In this document: in pieces, positions 7,332-13,058 of the stretch | Layout: the number at the start of each line of letters is the position of its first letter | Numbering within the stretch: the first letter of the stretch is position 1 | DNA from: a virus | DNA: 38,967 nucleotides | Reading direction: 5' to 3' (one strand) | IMG/VR virus record: IMGVR_UViG_3300047552_000174 | Location: 1 to 38,967 of that record | Program-made: the position numbers and the translations under genes | The notes under the pieces: generated by a model | What the model saw: only the letters and a program-made list of their open reading frames with translations | Told to the model about the DNA's origin: nothing | Database searches by the model: none

Positions 7332-7483
7332 GCCACATACAGGTCTTGATTCTGATTTTGGCGTTGATTGGGTTTCTGTTGTTTGCCATTGAGTCATACA
7401 TCGAAGGTACGCCAATACAAAACATCTTCGCGCTTGTGTGCAGTGGTGCCGTGTTTGGGTATTTGCTGAAGGAGGTTCTATGA
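7328..7483 (+). CDS. Two-span mini membrane protein, 51 aa
   Basis: Encodes two hydrophobic segments: residues about 4-21 (IQVLILILALIGFLLFAI) and about 33-47 (NIFALVCSGAVFGYLL), separated by a short polar linker (ESYIEGTPIQ). It ends in KEVL, whose codons carry the AAGGAGGT ribosome site of the next gene. It could be holin-like or a superinfection/membrane modifier; position in the early-type accessory cluster argues against a lysis role. No family recognised. Confidence 0.58.
   Translation: MSHIQVLILILALIGFLLFAIESYIEGTPIQNIFALVCSGAVFGYLLKEVL
7468..7482 (+). repeat. 15-base direct repeat carrying a perfect Shine-Dalgarno, copy 1
   Basis: GAAGGAGGTTCTATG occurs here and again at 7740-7754. 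It contains AAGGAGGT and a start ATG, flanking the 92-aa gene between them. It also gives both upstream proteins the same ending (KEVL). The duplication probably reflects recombination, or insertion of the gene downstream. Confidence 0.85.
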
Positions 7484-7758
7484 GCCGCGCTACAGACTTA
7501 GCGGGATTGCTGACGCAATGGACTTGCACCTGCTTGCCAGCATTCAAAGACCGCAACCTGTACGACCCTGAGTGCATCCATTGCATGGTGAACCCAGAGG
7601 CTACTGAAGCCGCCACCCTACTGCGTCAGCAAGAAGCTGTGATACGGCAGTGTGTTGAGGCGTTGGAAGGCGCATGGGGTTGCTTAGACGCAGGGACTTT
7701 GCACACATTAAGAAACGTAGAAGCCGCACTAGCAGCGGCGAAGGAGGTTCTATGCTAG
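7480..7758 (+). CDS. Cysteine-containing small protein, 92 aa
   Basis: I place the start at ATG 7480, directly after AAGGAGGT, and not at an upstream in-frame start without a ribosome site. The N-terminal half contains CTC and CIHC (residues about 16-18 and 32-35), a CxC plus CxxC arrangement that could bind zinc. The C-terminal half is an Ala/Glu-rich helix (EAATLLRQQEAVIRQCVEAL, then RNVEAALAAAKEVL) likely to form a coiled coil. No family recognised. Both ends overlap neighbouring genes by four to seven bases. Confidence 0.7.
   Translation: MSRATDLAGLLTQWTCTCLPAFKDRNLYDPECIHCMVNPEATEAATLLRQQEAVIRQCVEALEGAWGCLDAGTLHTLRNVEAALAAAKEVLC
7740..7754 (+). repeat. 15-base direct repeat carrying a perfect Shine-Dalgarno, copy 2
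   Basis: Second exact copy of the unit at 7468-7482. Here it supplies the ribosome site and ATG of the HNH-AP2 endonuclease gene, so the mobile gene appears to have acquired, or brought with it, the same translation start as the gene before it. Confidence 0.85.
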
Positions 7759-8210
7759 TAGCAAAAGAAATAAATTACTCAGAGATATGCAATGTCTTGA
7801 AGTACGAACCAGATACGGGAATCATTCGCTGGAAGGTTGATGTATCACGCTTGAAAGCTGGTGACATAGCCGGAAGCATAAAAAGCAGCGGATACATCAT
7901 GGTAAGGGTCAATGGCTATTTGTATACAGCTTCGCGTATTGCTTGGGTTTTGACACACGGTTCTATTGATAAGACTTTGGTTGTTGACCATATCGACAGA
8001 AACCCACTAAACAACAGGCTTTCCAACCTTCGGCTAGTAACGCAGTCTGAAAATTGCCATAACAAAAAACACAGAGTTTCTGAGTTTGGTGTTGGTATCA
8101 CCAAGCATAAAAACGGCAAGTTGCAAGTGCAAATACGAGGAAAGTATTTGGACCTATTCGATAACGTACAAGACGCTGCAAAAGCATATCAATTGGAGGC
8201 AAGTAAATGA
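7752..8210 (+). CDS. Second HNH homing endonuclease with AP2-like domain
   Basis: This 152-aa protein has the same architecture as the product of 4688-5179. The HNH core is VVDHIDRNPLNNRLSNLRLV (residues about 77-96, with D79, H80, N87 and N88), and an AP2-like tail covers about 111-148 (GVGITKHKNGKLQVQIRG, then DAAKAYQ). The usual HR before the core is SR here (S61), although the catalytic DH and NN residues remain. The start ATG lies in the 15-base repeat. It overlaps the following gene by four bases, so it is embedded in the operon without breaking it. Confidence 0.87.
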   Translation: MLVAKEINYSEICNVLKYEPDTGIIRWKVDVSRLKAGDIAGSIKSSGYIMVRVNGYLYTASRIAWVLTHGSIDKTLVVDHIDRNPLNNRLSNLRLVTQSENCHNKKHRVSEFGVGITKHKNGKLQVQIRGKYLDLFDNVQDAAKAYQLEASK

Positions 8211-8440
8211 CTGACTACCAAAGCGATCCCAAGTTGATGGTTACAGGTGAGATTCCTACTTGGAGCCTCACAGCACCGCAAACATTCACATTCACCGCTA
8301 TGCCTGAACCTGTTGGCTACTGGGTGCTATATCCACAAAGCCCGCACAACCTCAAGTTTTCGATGTACCACAAACCCACCGATGAGCAGATCAAAAACAC
8401 TGAGGCCCTGCTTGGTTGGGGCTGGGAGGATGCGAAATGA
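8207..8440 (+). CDS. Hypothetical protein, 77 aa
   Basis: A soluble 77-aa product with no recognised family. It starts at ATG 8207 after a GGAGG site within the HNH gene. The N-terminus MTDYQ recurs in the gene at 9678, hinting at a shared translation-start cassette or distant relationship. The centre holds PEPVGYWVLYPQ and the C-terminus KNTEALLGWGWED, a Trp-rich tip. The stop overlaps the following ATG. Confidence 0.66.
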   Translation: MTDYQSDPKLMVTGEIPTWSLTAPQTFTFTAMPEPVGYWVLYPQSPHNLKFSMYHKPTDEQIKNTEALLGWGWEDAK

Positions 8441-8688
8441 CTGATCTAAACAAAGCCAAAGAAGTAGTCAAGCGGCTGCGTGACGGTTATGTGCGATGGG
8501 GAGAGGCAGCTACGGCAGCAGACACCATTGACAGCCTTGTGGCAGAAGTCGAGCGACTGAAGGCAGCTTGCGATAAGTTCAGCGAGGCTGAGATGTTGCA
8601 GACCAAGGTGGATGCCCGTAAACGTCTAACCAATTTAAGGTTTCTTGGGTTGACAAATTCAGTTAAAGGTGACGGAAATGAATCTTGA
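8437..8688 (+). CDS. Hypothetical helical protein, paralogue of the next gene's N-terminus
   Basis: The 83-aa protein aligns with the first half of the following product: LNKAKEVVKRLRDG against LDQAKAVAQRLRRE, then DTIDSLVAEVERLK against DTINALVKEIERLT, then EAEMLQTKVD against EAETLQTASV. The identical DNA stretch GACCAAGGTGGATG occurs in both. A recent tandem duplication followed by divergence explains this. The helices with regular Leu spacing suggest a coiled coil. Function unknown. The start at 8437 overlaps the previous stop. Confidence 0.7.
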   Translation: MTDLNKAKEVVKRLRDGYVRWGEAATAADTIDSLVAEVERLKAACDKFSEAEMLQTKVDARKRLTNLRFLGLTNSVKGDGNES

Positions 8689-9343
8689 TCAAGCCAAAGC
8701 AGTAGCCCAGCGGCTGCGTAGAGAAGCCACAGGAAACAATTGGAAATCGTGTATTGACGCTGTTGACACTATTAACGCCTTGGTGAAAGAAATAGAGCGC
8801 CTCACGAATGTTGGATTTAACGGGCTTACCGAAGCCGAGACATTGCAAACTGCCTCTGTGATGGGGCTGACCAAGGTGGATGTGGAGCCGCATAAAGGAT
8901 GTGCTTGCCGCTGGGATGCAGACGATAACCGTGTTGCAACTTGTGTGCGCCATCAAGGTTGGCTTGATGTAGTGCAAGAGTGGGCAGATAGAGCAAAGGA
9001 TGCTGAGTCCGCACTCGCAGCATTGAAGTTTGAGAAAGAACACTACCGCGATCAGTGGAGCGAGGTGTGCAACGACAACCAAGTCCTACGCACCCAACTC
9101 GCTGAAGCACAGGCAGAGCGTGACCTGCATTACAACCGCTGCGCTTCTTTGCTTTTCTCAGAGGTGCTGCGCGACACAACGACAGGAGACATTCGCAAGT
9201 GGATGGCTGAGTATGTTGATGCCAAGGCTGATGCTGCGCGGTTGCGCGAGGCTATCAGGGCGCACCTTGAGTCGAGCAACAACGATGACTCTGCTGGTGA
9301 CACTTGGGCGGGGTTGGAAGCAGCACTGAAGGGGGATGTATGA
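8678..9343 (+). CDS. Long coiled-coil protein, unknown function
   Basis: I prefer ATG 8678 (221 aa) over a GTG nine bases earlier because GGTGACGGAA sits in front of it. Residues 1-65 are paralogous to the preceding gene. The middle holds a CACRWDADDNRVATCVRH segment (residues about 74-91) with cysteines and histidine that may bind metal. The remainder is a long charged coiled coil (AKDAESALAALKFEKEH, then NQVLRTQLAEAQAERD). Similar modular proteins occur in phage early regions, but I cannot assign a role. It overlaps both neighbours. Confidence 0.7.
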   Translation: MNLDQAKAVAQRLRREATGNNWKSCIDAVDTINALVKEIERLTNVGFNGLTEAETLQTASVMGLTKVDVEPHKGCACRWDADDNRVATCVRHQGWLDVVQEWADRAKDAESALAALKFEKEHYRDQWSEVCNDNQVLRTQLAEAQAERDLHYNRCASLLFSEVLRDTTTGDIRKWMAEYVDAKADAARLREAIRAHLESSNNDDSAGDTWAGLEAALKGDV

Positions 9344-9681
9344 AAACCTGCACCAAATGTAACCAAGAAAAGTCTGAGAATTGCTACCACAAGCATGGGG
9401 TAAGCGGCACCAGTAGGATGCGTCTGCGCTCCATCTGCATCAAATGTGAGAACGAGCAGCAACGTGAGTTGCAAAAGCGCAAACGTGAGCAGGAGGCTAT
9501 GTGGGCTAAACTGGAGCAAGAGCGCATTGAGCGTGAGAAGGCAGCTAATGCCAAGTACATAGCGCAACCACGCACGTTTACCCATCTCAAGGACCCAACA
9601 CCGTGGACAGGTCACACTGAGCGTTACTATGTGCGCAACAACGGTCTTAAGGACATACCGAGCAAAGGAACAGCAGGATGA
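9340..9681 (+). CDS. Small zinc-binding protein with charged coiled coil
   Basis: The 113-aa product begins MKTCTKCNQEKSENCYHKH and continues to CIKC near residue 32, giving two CxxC pairs about 25 residues apart plus extra Cys/His. This is the zinc knuckle seen in many phage proteins of the Endonuclease VII/HNH type, though no downstream catalytic core is visible. Residues about 36-62 form a strongly charged helix (QQRELQKRKREQEAMWAKLE). The ATG follows AGGGGG. It may be a DNA- or RNA-binding accessory protein. Confidence 0.7.
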   Translation: MKTCTKCNQEKSENCYHKHGVSGTSRMRLRSICIKCENEQQRELQKRKREQEAMWAKLEQERIEREKAANAKYIAQPRTFTHLKDPTPWTGHTERYYVRNNGLKDIPSKGTAG

Positions 9682-9887
9682 CCGACTACCAAGCAGGAGT
9701 GGAGGGTGGTGAGTACCTGTACCCCCGAGCAGGTGATCCTGAGCCTCGTAAGGGTGCCAAGGTGCAGCTACTGACTATCGGTGGTGTGCACAACACTGGA
9801 CCGTGGGACCCTGACAACAATCTTGGCTGGTTGCCGCTACCCAAGCGCAACCGTGAGAAGGAGGATCGTATCCATGCGGTGTCCTGA
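9678..9887 (+). CDS. Hypothetical protein, 69 aa
   Basis: A 69-aa product of unknown function starting with ATG at 9678, overlapping the previous stop (ATGA) and preceded by AGCAGG. It shares the MTDYQ opening with the gene at 8207. It is rich in Gly, Pro and Asp in the middle (GGVHNTGPWDPDNNLGWLPL), with a basic end (PKRNREKEDR). Its last 14 bases overlap the zinc-ribbon gene. Confidence 0.62.
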   Translation: MTDYQAGVEGGEYLYPRAGDPEPRKGAKVQLLTIGGVHNTGPWDPDNNLGWLPLPKRNREKEDRIHAVS

Positions 9888-10074
9888 GTGTGCAGCATGG
9901 ACCGAGGTACTGGAGACTAGACGGAATAAGGATGGCACTCGTAGGCGTTACGAGTGTGCTAATCTACACCGATTCACTACCCAAGAAGTCGTAATAAGGA
10001 AAGAAGATGGACGGTCAAAACAAGCCTGCGTTCAACACATGGGACCACCTGAATCTAGCCCGGTTAACGGGTGA
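9874..10074 (+). CDS. NrdR-like zinc-ribbon protein
   Basis: This 66-aa frame starts at ATG 9874 after GAAGGAGGAT, a strong ribosome site. The opening resembles the zinc ribbon of NrdR-type regulators: CPEC at residues 3-6, then VLETRRNKDGTRRRYEC and HRFTTQE. NrdR proteins repress ribonucleotide reductase genes, but the ATP-cone domain is missing and the second pair is C..H rather than CxxC, so only the fold can be suggested. Its last 68 bases overlap the next gene in another frame. It may bind DNA or RNA as a small adaptor. Confidence 0.68.
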   Translation: MRCPECAAWTEVLETRRNKDGTRRRYECANLHRFTTQEVVIRKEDGRSKQACVQHMGPPESSPVNG

Positions 10075-10192
10075 TCTGTGGGATCAGAATAAGCAGTTGC
10101 GCGAGGCTATAGAACAGTTGCGCTTGGACAATCGTGACCTTAGCAAACAGTTACGAGACTGTCTGCGTAAGGATCACGATGATTGGAAGTGA
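10007..10192 (+). CDS. Small coiled-coil protein overlapping the zinc-ribbon gene
   Basis: The 61-aa protein starts at ATG 10007 after AAGGAAAGAAG. It contains a heptad-like helix from about residue 24 to 55 (DLWDQNKQLREAIEQLRLDN, then RDLSKQLRDCL), probably a dimerising coiled coil. It is read in a different frame from the last 68 bases of the zinc-ribbon gene, and both frames look coding. It is the last plus-strand gene here: its stop codon is immediately adjacent to the stop codon of the holin gene on the other strand. Confidence 0.68.
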   Translation: MDGQNKPAFNTWDHLNLARLTGDLWDQNKQLREAIEQLRLDNRDLSKQLRDCLRKDHDDWK

Positions 10193-10711
10193 TTACTTGG
10201 CTGGTGCGCTGTTAGCCAGTAGCGTAGTCTTGTCGCGTGAGTTGGCTGTAGTTCCGAACCAAAACGAGCAGGCTCCTGTCCATGCGGTTCCAAGAGAACC
10301 CAGCATAATCATCAGTGGTGCAGATTCCTTTACTTCAGGGTAGAGGAACATTGCACCCAGTACACCGAAGAACCCCATCGTGATAAAGAATGTCAGGAGT
10401 GCCGGGACCTTGGAGTTGGTTGCTTTGAGTAGATCACGCGCATTGCCACGGTCGGCAGCGTGGACCTTCTCCAAGTCAATCTCATTGGTCTTGAGAAACT
10501 TCTGAAAGTCAATCTCAGCAAGCTTGATCTGAGCGATCTGTTCAGGAGTCAGGTTGTTGCCACTCAGAGCCTTCGTAACGGCGTCAACCGTCTTTTCCTC
10601 AAGTCCCAAGCGGTCGGCAATGAAAGTGGCAGCAGCACCAGCCAAAGGACCACCAGCAGCGGTAGCAAGGCCAGTCCCAATAGTGCGTAGCAGACTTTTC
10701 CAGTCATCCAT
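10193..10711 (-). CDS. 3-TM-type holin
   Basis: The 172-aa protein fits the phage 3TM holin type. An Ala/Gly-rich N-terminal hydrophobic segment lies at residues 12-33, a charged helical middle follows (35-100, including LTPEQIAQIKLAEIDFQKFL), and two clear membrane spans lie at about 103-124 (PALLTFFITMGFFGVLGAMF) and 131-153 (APLMIMLGSLGTAWTGACSF). Holins form inner-membrane lesions that release or activate the endolysin at the end of infection. It is the last gene of the late operon, directly downstream of the M15 endolysin. Start ATG 10711 follows GGAGGAACG. A second ATG four bases downstream opens a hydrophobic out-of-frame peptide. Confidence 0.85.
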   Translation of the reverse strand: MDDWKSLLRTIGTGLATAAGGPLAGAAATFIADRLGLEEKTVDAVTKALSGNNLTPEQIAQIKLAEIDFQKFLKTNEIDLEKVHAADRGNARDLLKATNSKVPALLTFFITMGFFGVLGAMFLYPEVKESAPLMIMLGSLGTAWTGACSFWFGTTANSRDKTTLLANSAPAK

Positions 10712-10720
10712 CGTTCCTCC

Positions 10721-11149
10721 TTACGCGAATGCGCGTGTTCCGTCTTTGTCAATCACAAGAGCCTGTTTGCGATTGCCGTCAAAACTGATGTGGACCCATC
10801 GGTCGTACTCCACGATCACCTGATCAAAGTTGAGTTTGGATGCCAACAGTCGAGTAACGATGCGCTCAGGTGGTCCGAATGTCGGACAGGTGAAGTCGAT
10901 AGCAAGCCCTGTGATGTGCGCAGATGTGGGCTTTGACCCGACTGCCTTGTTCAACGCAGGACACCGGAACCAAGAACTGACATGGATCGCATTGCTGTTT
11001 AACTCCATACGCACCAGTTCCATCTGGAGTGCAGCCTCTTTCATGTTGGCAATGATGGGCGCAGGTGGAGTGTTGTCGATGCCGAGCCGTGCTGCGGTCT
11101 GCGAAACAGTTGCTTCTTCAAGTGAAAAGTGAGCCGACAATGGAGTCAT
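10721..11149 (-). CDS. Endolysin, peptidase M15 (D-Ala-D-Ala carboxypeptidase type)
   Basis: This 142-aa enzyme has the zinc site of M15A peptidases: SAHITGLAID (H78 and D85) and WVHIS (H120), with E114 in VIVEYDRW as the likely catalytic acid. M15 phage endolysins cleave peptidoglycan peptide bonds. The N-terminal helix-rich part includes SSWFRCPALNKAVG (58-71), a conserved substrate-side segment. No signal peptide or membrane anchor is present, so export should depend on the holin encoded next. The start overlaps the stop of a 29-aa membrane peptide (ATGA). Confidence 0.93.
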   Translation of the reverse strand: MTPLSAHFSLEEATVSQTAARLGIDNTPPAPIIANMKEAALQMELVRMELNSNAIHVSSWFRCPALNKAVGSKPTSAHITGLAIDFTCPTFGPPERIVTRLLASKLNFDQVIVEYDRWVHISFDGNRKQALVIDKDGTRAFA

Positions 11150-11235
11150 TCATCATCCTTCCAATCCGCAGAAACTGCGTACAGTACACCGACCACAAAC
11201 ACCACTACCATGATTACAACAATATCTTCAGTCAT
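11146..11235 (-). CDS. 29-aa membrane peptide in the lysis cassette
   Basis: The frame runs from ATG at 11235 to TGA at 11146. It encodes a single hydrophobic span (DIVVIMVVVFVVGVLYAV, residues 4-21) with an acidic tail (ADWKDDE). It overlaps the preceding stop and following start by four bases each, so it is translationally coupled to the endolysin. A regulator of holin timing or a small spanin-like component is possible, but no lipobox is present. Confidence 0.58.
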   Translation of the reverse strand: MTEDIVVIMVVVFVVGVLYAVSADWKDDE

Positions 11236-11660
11236 TTGTCAGCCTTTTGAGCCAGTGCTGAGTGCATATTGTTGGCTAGTGCATGGATGGCGTTAAGTGT
11301 TTCCACATGGCGATCTTCACTGCGCTGGGCCTGTGCCTCAATCTTGTCAAAGATTTTGGCGATATGGCTTCTGTTGATAGTGGTCTCTGCAAGCAACTTA
11401 GCATCTTCGGTCATGACAAATGCCCTCATCTCACGCACTTGTGAATCAATATGGTCCATCATTCTGTCATTCAAGACAGAGTAACCATCACTGGTGTGCT
11501 GCTTAACAGCCGAAGCCTTGTCAGCAGCCTCTTTAACCTGCTGCTGTAACATTTTGTGCGCTTCCTCGTTGTGTTTCCACGCCCAAGCAATAAGGGCTAG
11601 TGCTATACCTGATCCCCATGATAGAAGTTCCTTCAGGATAGTGAACAGTTCACTGCTCAT
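11232..11660 (-). CDS. Membrane-anchored coiled-coil protein of the lysis region
   Basis: I use ATG 11660 (142 aa), which follows GGGAGCAATAACG; an upstream start adds eight residues. The N-terminus has one membrane span (about residues 10-25, WGSGIALALIAWAWK). The rest is a long periplasmic- or cytoplasmic-facing coiled coil (HKMLQQQVKEAADKASAVKQ, then AKIFDKIEAQAQRSEDRHVE). The layout resembles i-spanins (Rz) in topology, though it is not recognisably Rz. It is encoded just upstream of the endolysin. Spanin or holin-accessory function is inference. Confidence 0.65.
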   Translation of the reverse strand: MSSELFTILKELLSWGSGIALALIAWAWKHNEEAHKMLQQQVKEAADKASAVKQHTSDGYSVLNDRMMDHIDSQVREMRAFVMTEDAKLLAETTINRSHIAKIFDKIEAQAQRSEDRHVETLNAIHALANNMHSALAQKADK

Positions 11661-11892
11661 CGTTATTGCTCCCATAAATGTCAATCTGCCAGAGATATGC
11701 TTGATAGCAGTGCGGCTGCGGTCCGAACGGGATCAAGAAGTCGATCACCGGACGCGCAATCTTCCCGAGCCACCGACCTTGTTGCTCTGCCCTGTACGCA
11801 GCGGCACTGATAGTCTCACCGGGCTTGGCTTGATTCAGCGTTAGGATTTTGAAAATGGCTATGTCTAGCCAGATAAGCACCTTCAGCATCAC
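11650..11892 (-). CDS. Small conserved-looking phage protein near lysis genes
   Basis: The 80-aa protein starts with a hydrophobic stretch (LKVLIWLDIAIFKIL), then GETISAAAYRAEQQGRWLGKIARPVIDFL and a C-terminal HCYQAY segment. Small proteins of this general layout are familiar between tail fibre and lysis genes in phages of proteobacteria, but I know of no established function. It overlaps the fibre gene stop at its start and the next gene at its end. Confidence 0.68.
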   Translation of the reverse strand: MMLKVLIWLDIAIFKILTLNQAKPGETISAAAYRAEQQGRWLGKIARPVIDFLIPFGPQPHCYQAYLWQIDIYGSNNDEQ

Positions 11893-13058
11893 TTGCTTTC
11901 GAGGGCAGCAAGACGGTCATCGACTGAGGCGAGGACGGTCAGGAGGGTTGCTTTGTCGGCTTCCAATTGGGCGACCTTGGCTTCCAGCGTTTCGATCTTC
12001 GCTTCTTGCTCTTGATTCATCTTCACCAACAATGGCACGGCATAGCCGAAATCCATCGTCCAAGGATTGATGCTGCCATCTTCATTTACTTCATTAGTTG
12101 GTTTATTCACCAACCACGGTGTGATTGGCTGAACTTGCTGCGCTCTGATACCTGTCCACACTCCGCGAGAGTTTCGATTGTTTACAGCAGTATCCGATGG
12201 GTCGTTCCAAGTGTGATCAATGATTTCCCACTGCATGAGCAAATCAGTAGCGTTTCGCGCTGTCGGCTTGATGTTGTCTTTCAAACGCTCATCAGATGAT
12301 GTGGTGATGGATTGGTTTCCGATGTACCAAGTGGTAGTTCCAGAACCATTGGAGACGCGAGACAAGTAAGAGTTATCCGAAAGCGTATCGCTTGCATAGA
12401 GATATATTCCACAAGCACTACTCGCAGCACCAGTTTGACCTACTGCTAACTGCCCTTGAAGTGTTATCTTGGCTTTAGCTGTTGTCGTCCCCACCAGCCA
12501 ATTGCCACTGGTGTCAAACTGTCCAACAACAGCATTACCAGCACCAAATCCCAGCTTTCCGGTACTCAACAGCAACATATCGTCACCGGAGCCACTGCCT
12601 GCGAGATTCAACCAAGAACCGATGTAATACTTTGCCGTGCCACTGTTTTTGAACGTGATGTATGGTGCATTTGTGGCATCCATCGTCAGTGCGGCAGTAG
12701 TGCCAGAAGTGCTGACGCTCCCAGTAACCGCTACATTCCCAGTAGCCGTCAACGCATTCCCAGCACCCGTCTGCGTGATCGTCAGCGCCGTGGATGCACT
12801 GTTGACTGCAAGTGTGGTTGCGCCGGAGTCGGCTACAGTGATCGCGCTATCTTGTGTCGCACGACCAGTAGTACCGTCCCAACGGACCAGAGCATTGTCG
12901 GTAGATGTACCCGATGGTCCCTTGACGTTGGAGGCATCAGCAGTGGTCAGAGCATCGAACTCAGCACCAATCTCAGAACCCTTGATAATCTTCGCAGGGT
13001 TGCCTGACAGCAGGGTATCCTTAGCTGCAAAGTCAGTGATCTTAACGTAGGTTGGCAT
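11889..13058 (-). CDS. Tail fibre/spike protein with C-terminal peptidase S74 chaperone
   Basis: This 389-aa protein has a Ser/Thr/Ala/Gly-rich beta-repeat body (residues about 40-250) and a C-terminal intramolecular chaperone of the peptidase S74 type starting at SSDERLKDNI. S255 and K260 have the five-residue spacing of the self-cleaving Ser-Lys pair. The end is a coiled coil (MNQEQEAKIETLEAKVAQLE). In such fibres the chaperone aids trimer folding and then cuts itself off. Receptor binding is likely. The N-terminal ~40 residues probably attach to the tail. At 389 aa it is short for a main fibre. It starts inside the preceding stop (TAATG). Confidence 0.9.
   Translation of the reverse strand: MPTYVKITDFAAKDTLLSGNPAKIIKGSEIGAEFDALTTADASNVKGPSGTSTDNALVRWDGTTGRATQDSAITVADSGATTLAVNSASTALTITQTGAGNALTATGNVAVTGSVSTSGTTAALTMDATNAPYITFKNSGTAKYYIGSWLNLAGSGSGDDMLLLSTGKLGFGAGNAVVGQFDTSGNWLVGTTTAKAKITLQGQLAVGQTGAASSACGIYLYASDTLSDNSYLSRVSNGSGTTTWYIGNQSITTSSDERLKDNIKPTARNATDLLMQWEIIDHTWNDPSDTAVNNRNSRGVWTGIRAQQVQPITPWLVNKPTNEVNEDGSINPWTMDFGYAVPLLVKMNQEQEAKIETLEAKVAQLEADKATLLTVLASVDDRLAALESK

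Noticed and set aside
8663-9615. Minus-strand frames opposite the coiled-coil genes
   Set aside because: Antisense to a packed plus-strand operon with overlapping stops and starts; no ribosome sites.
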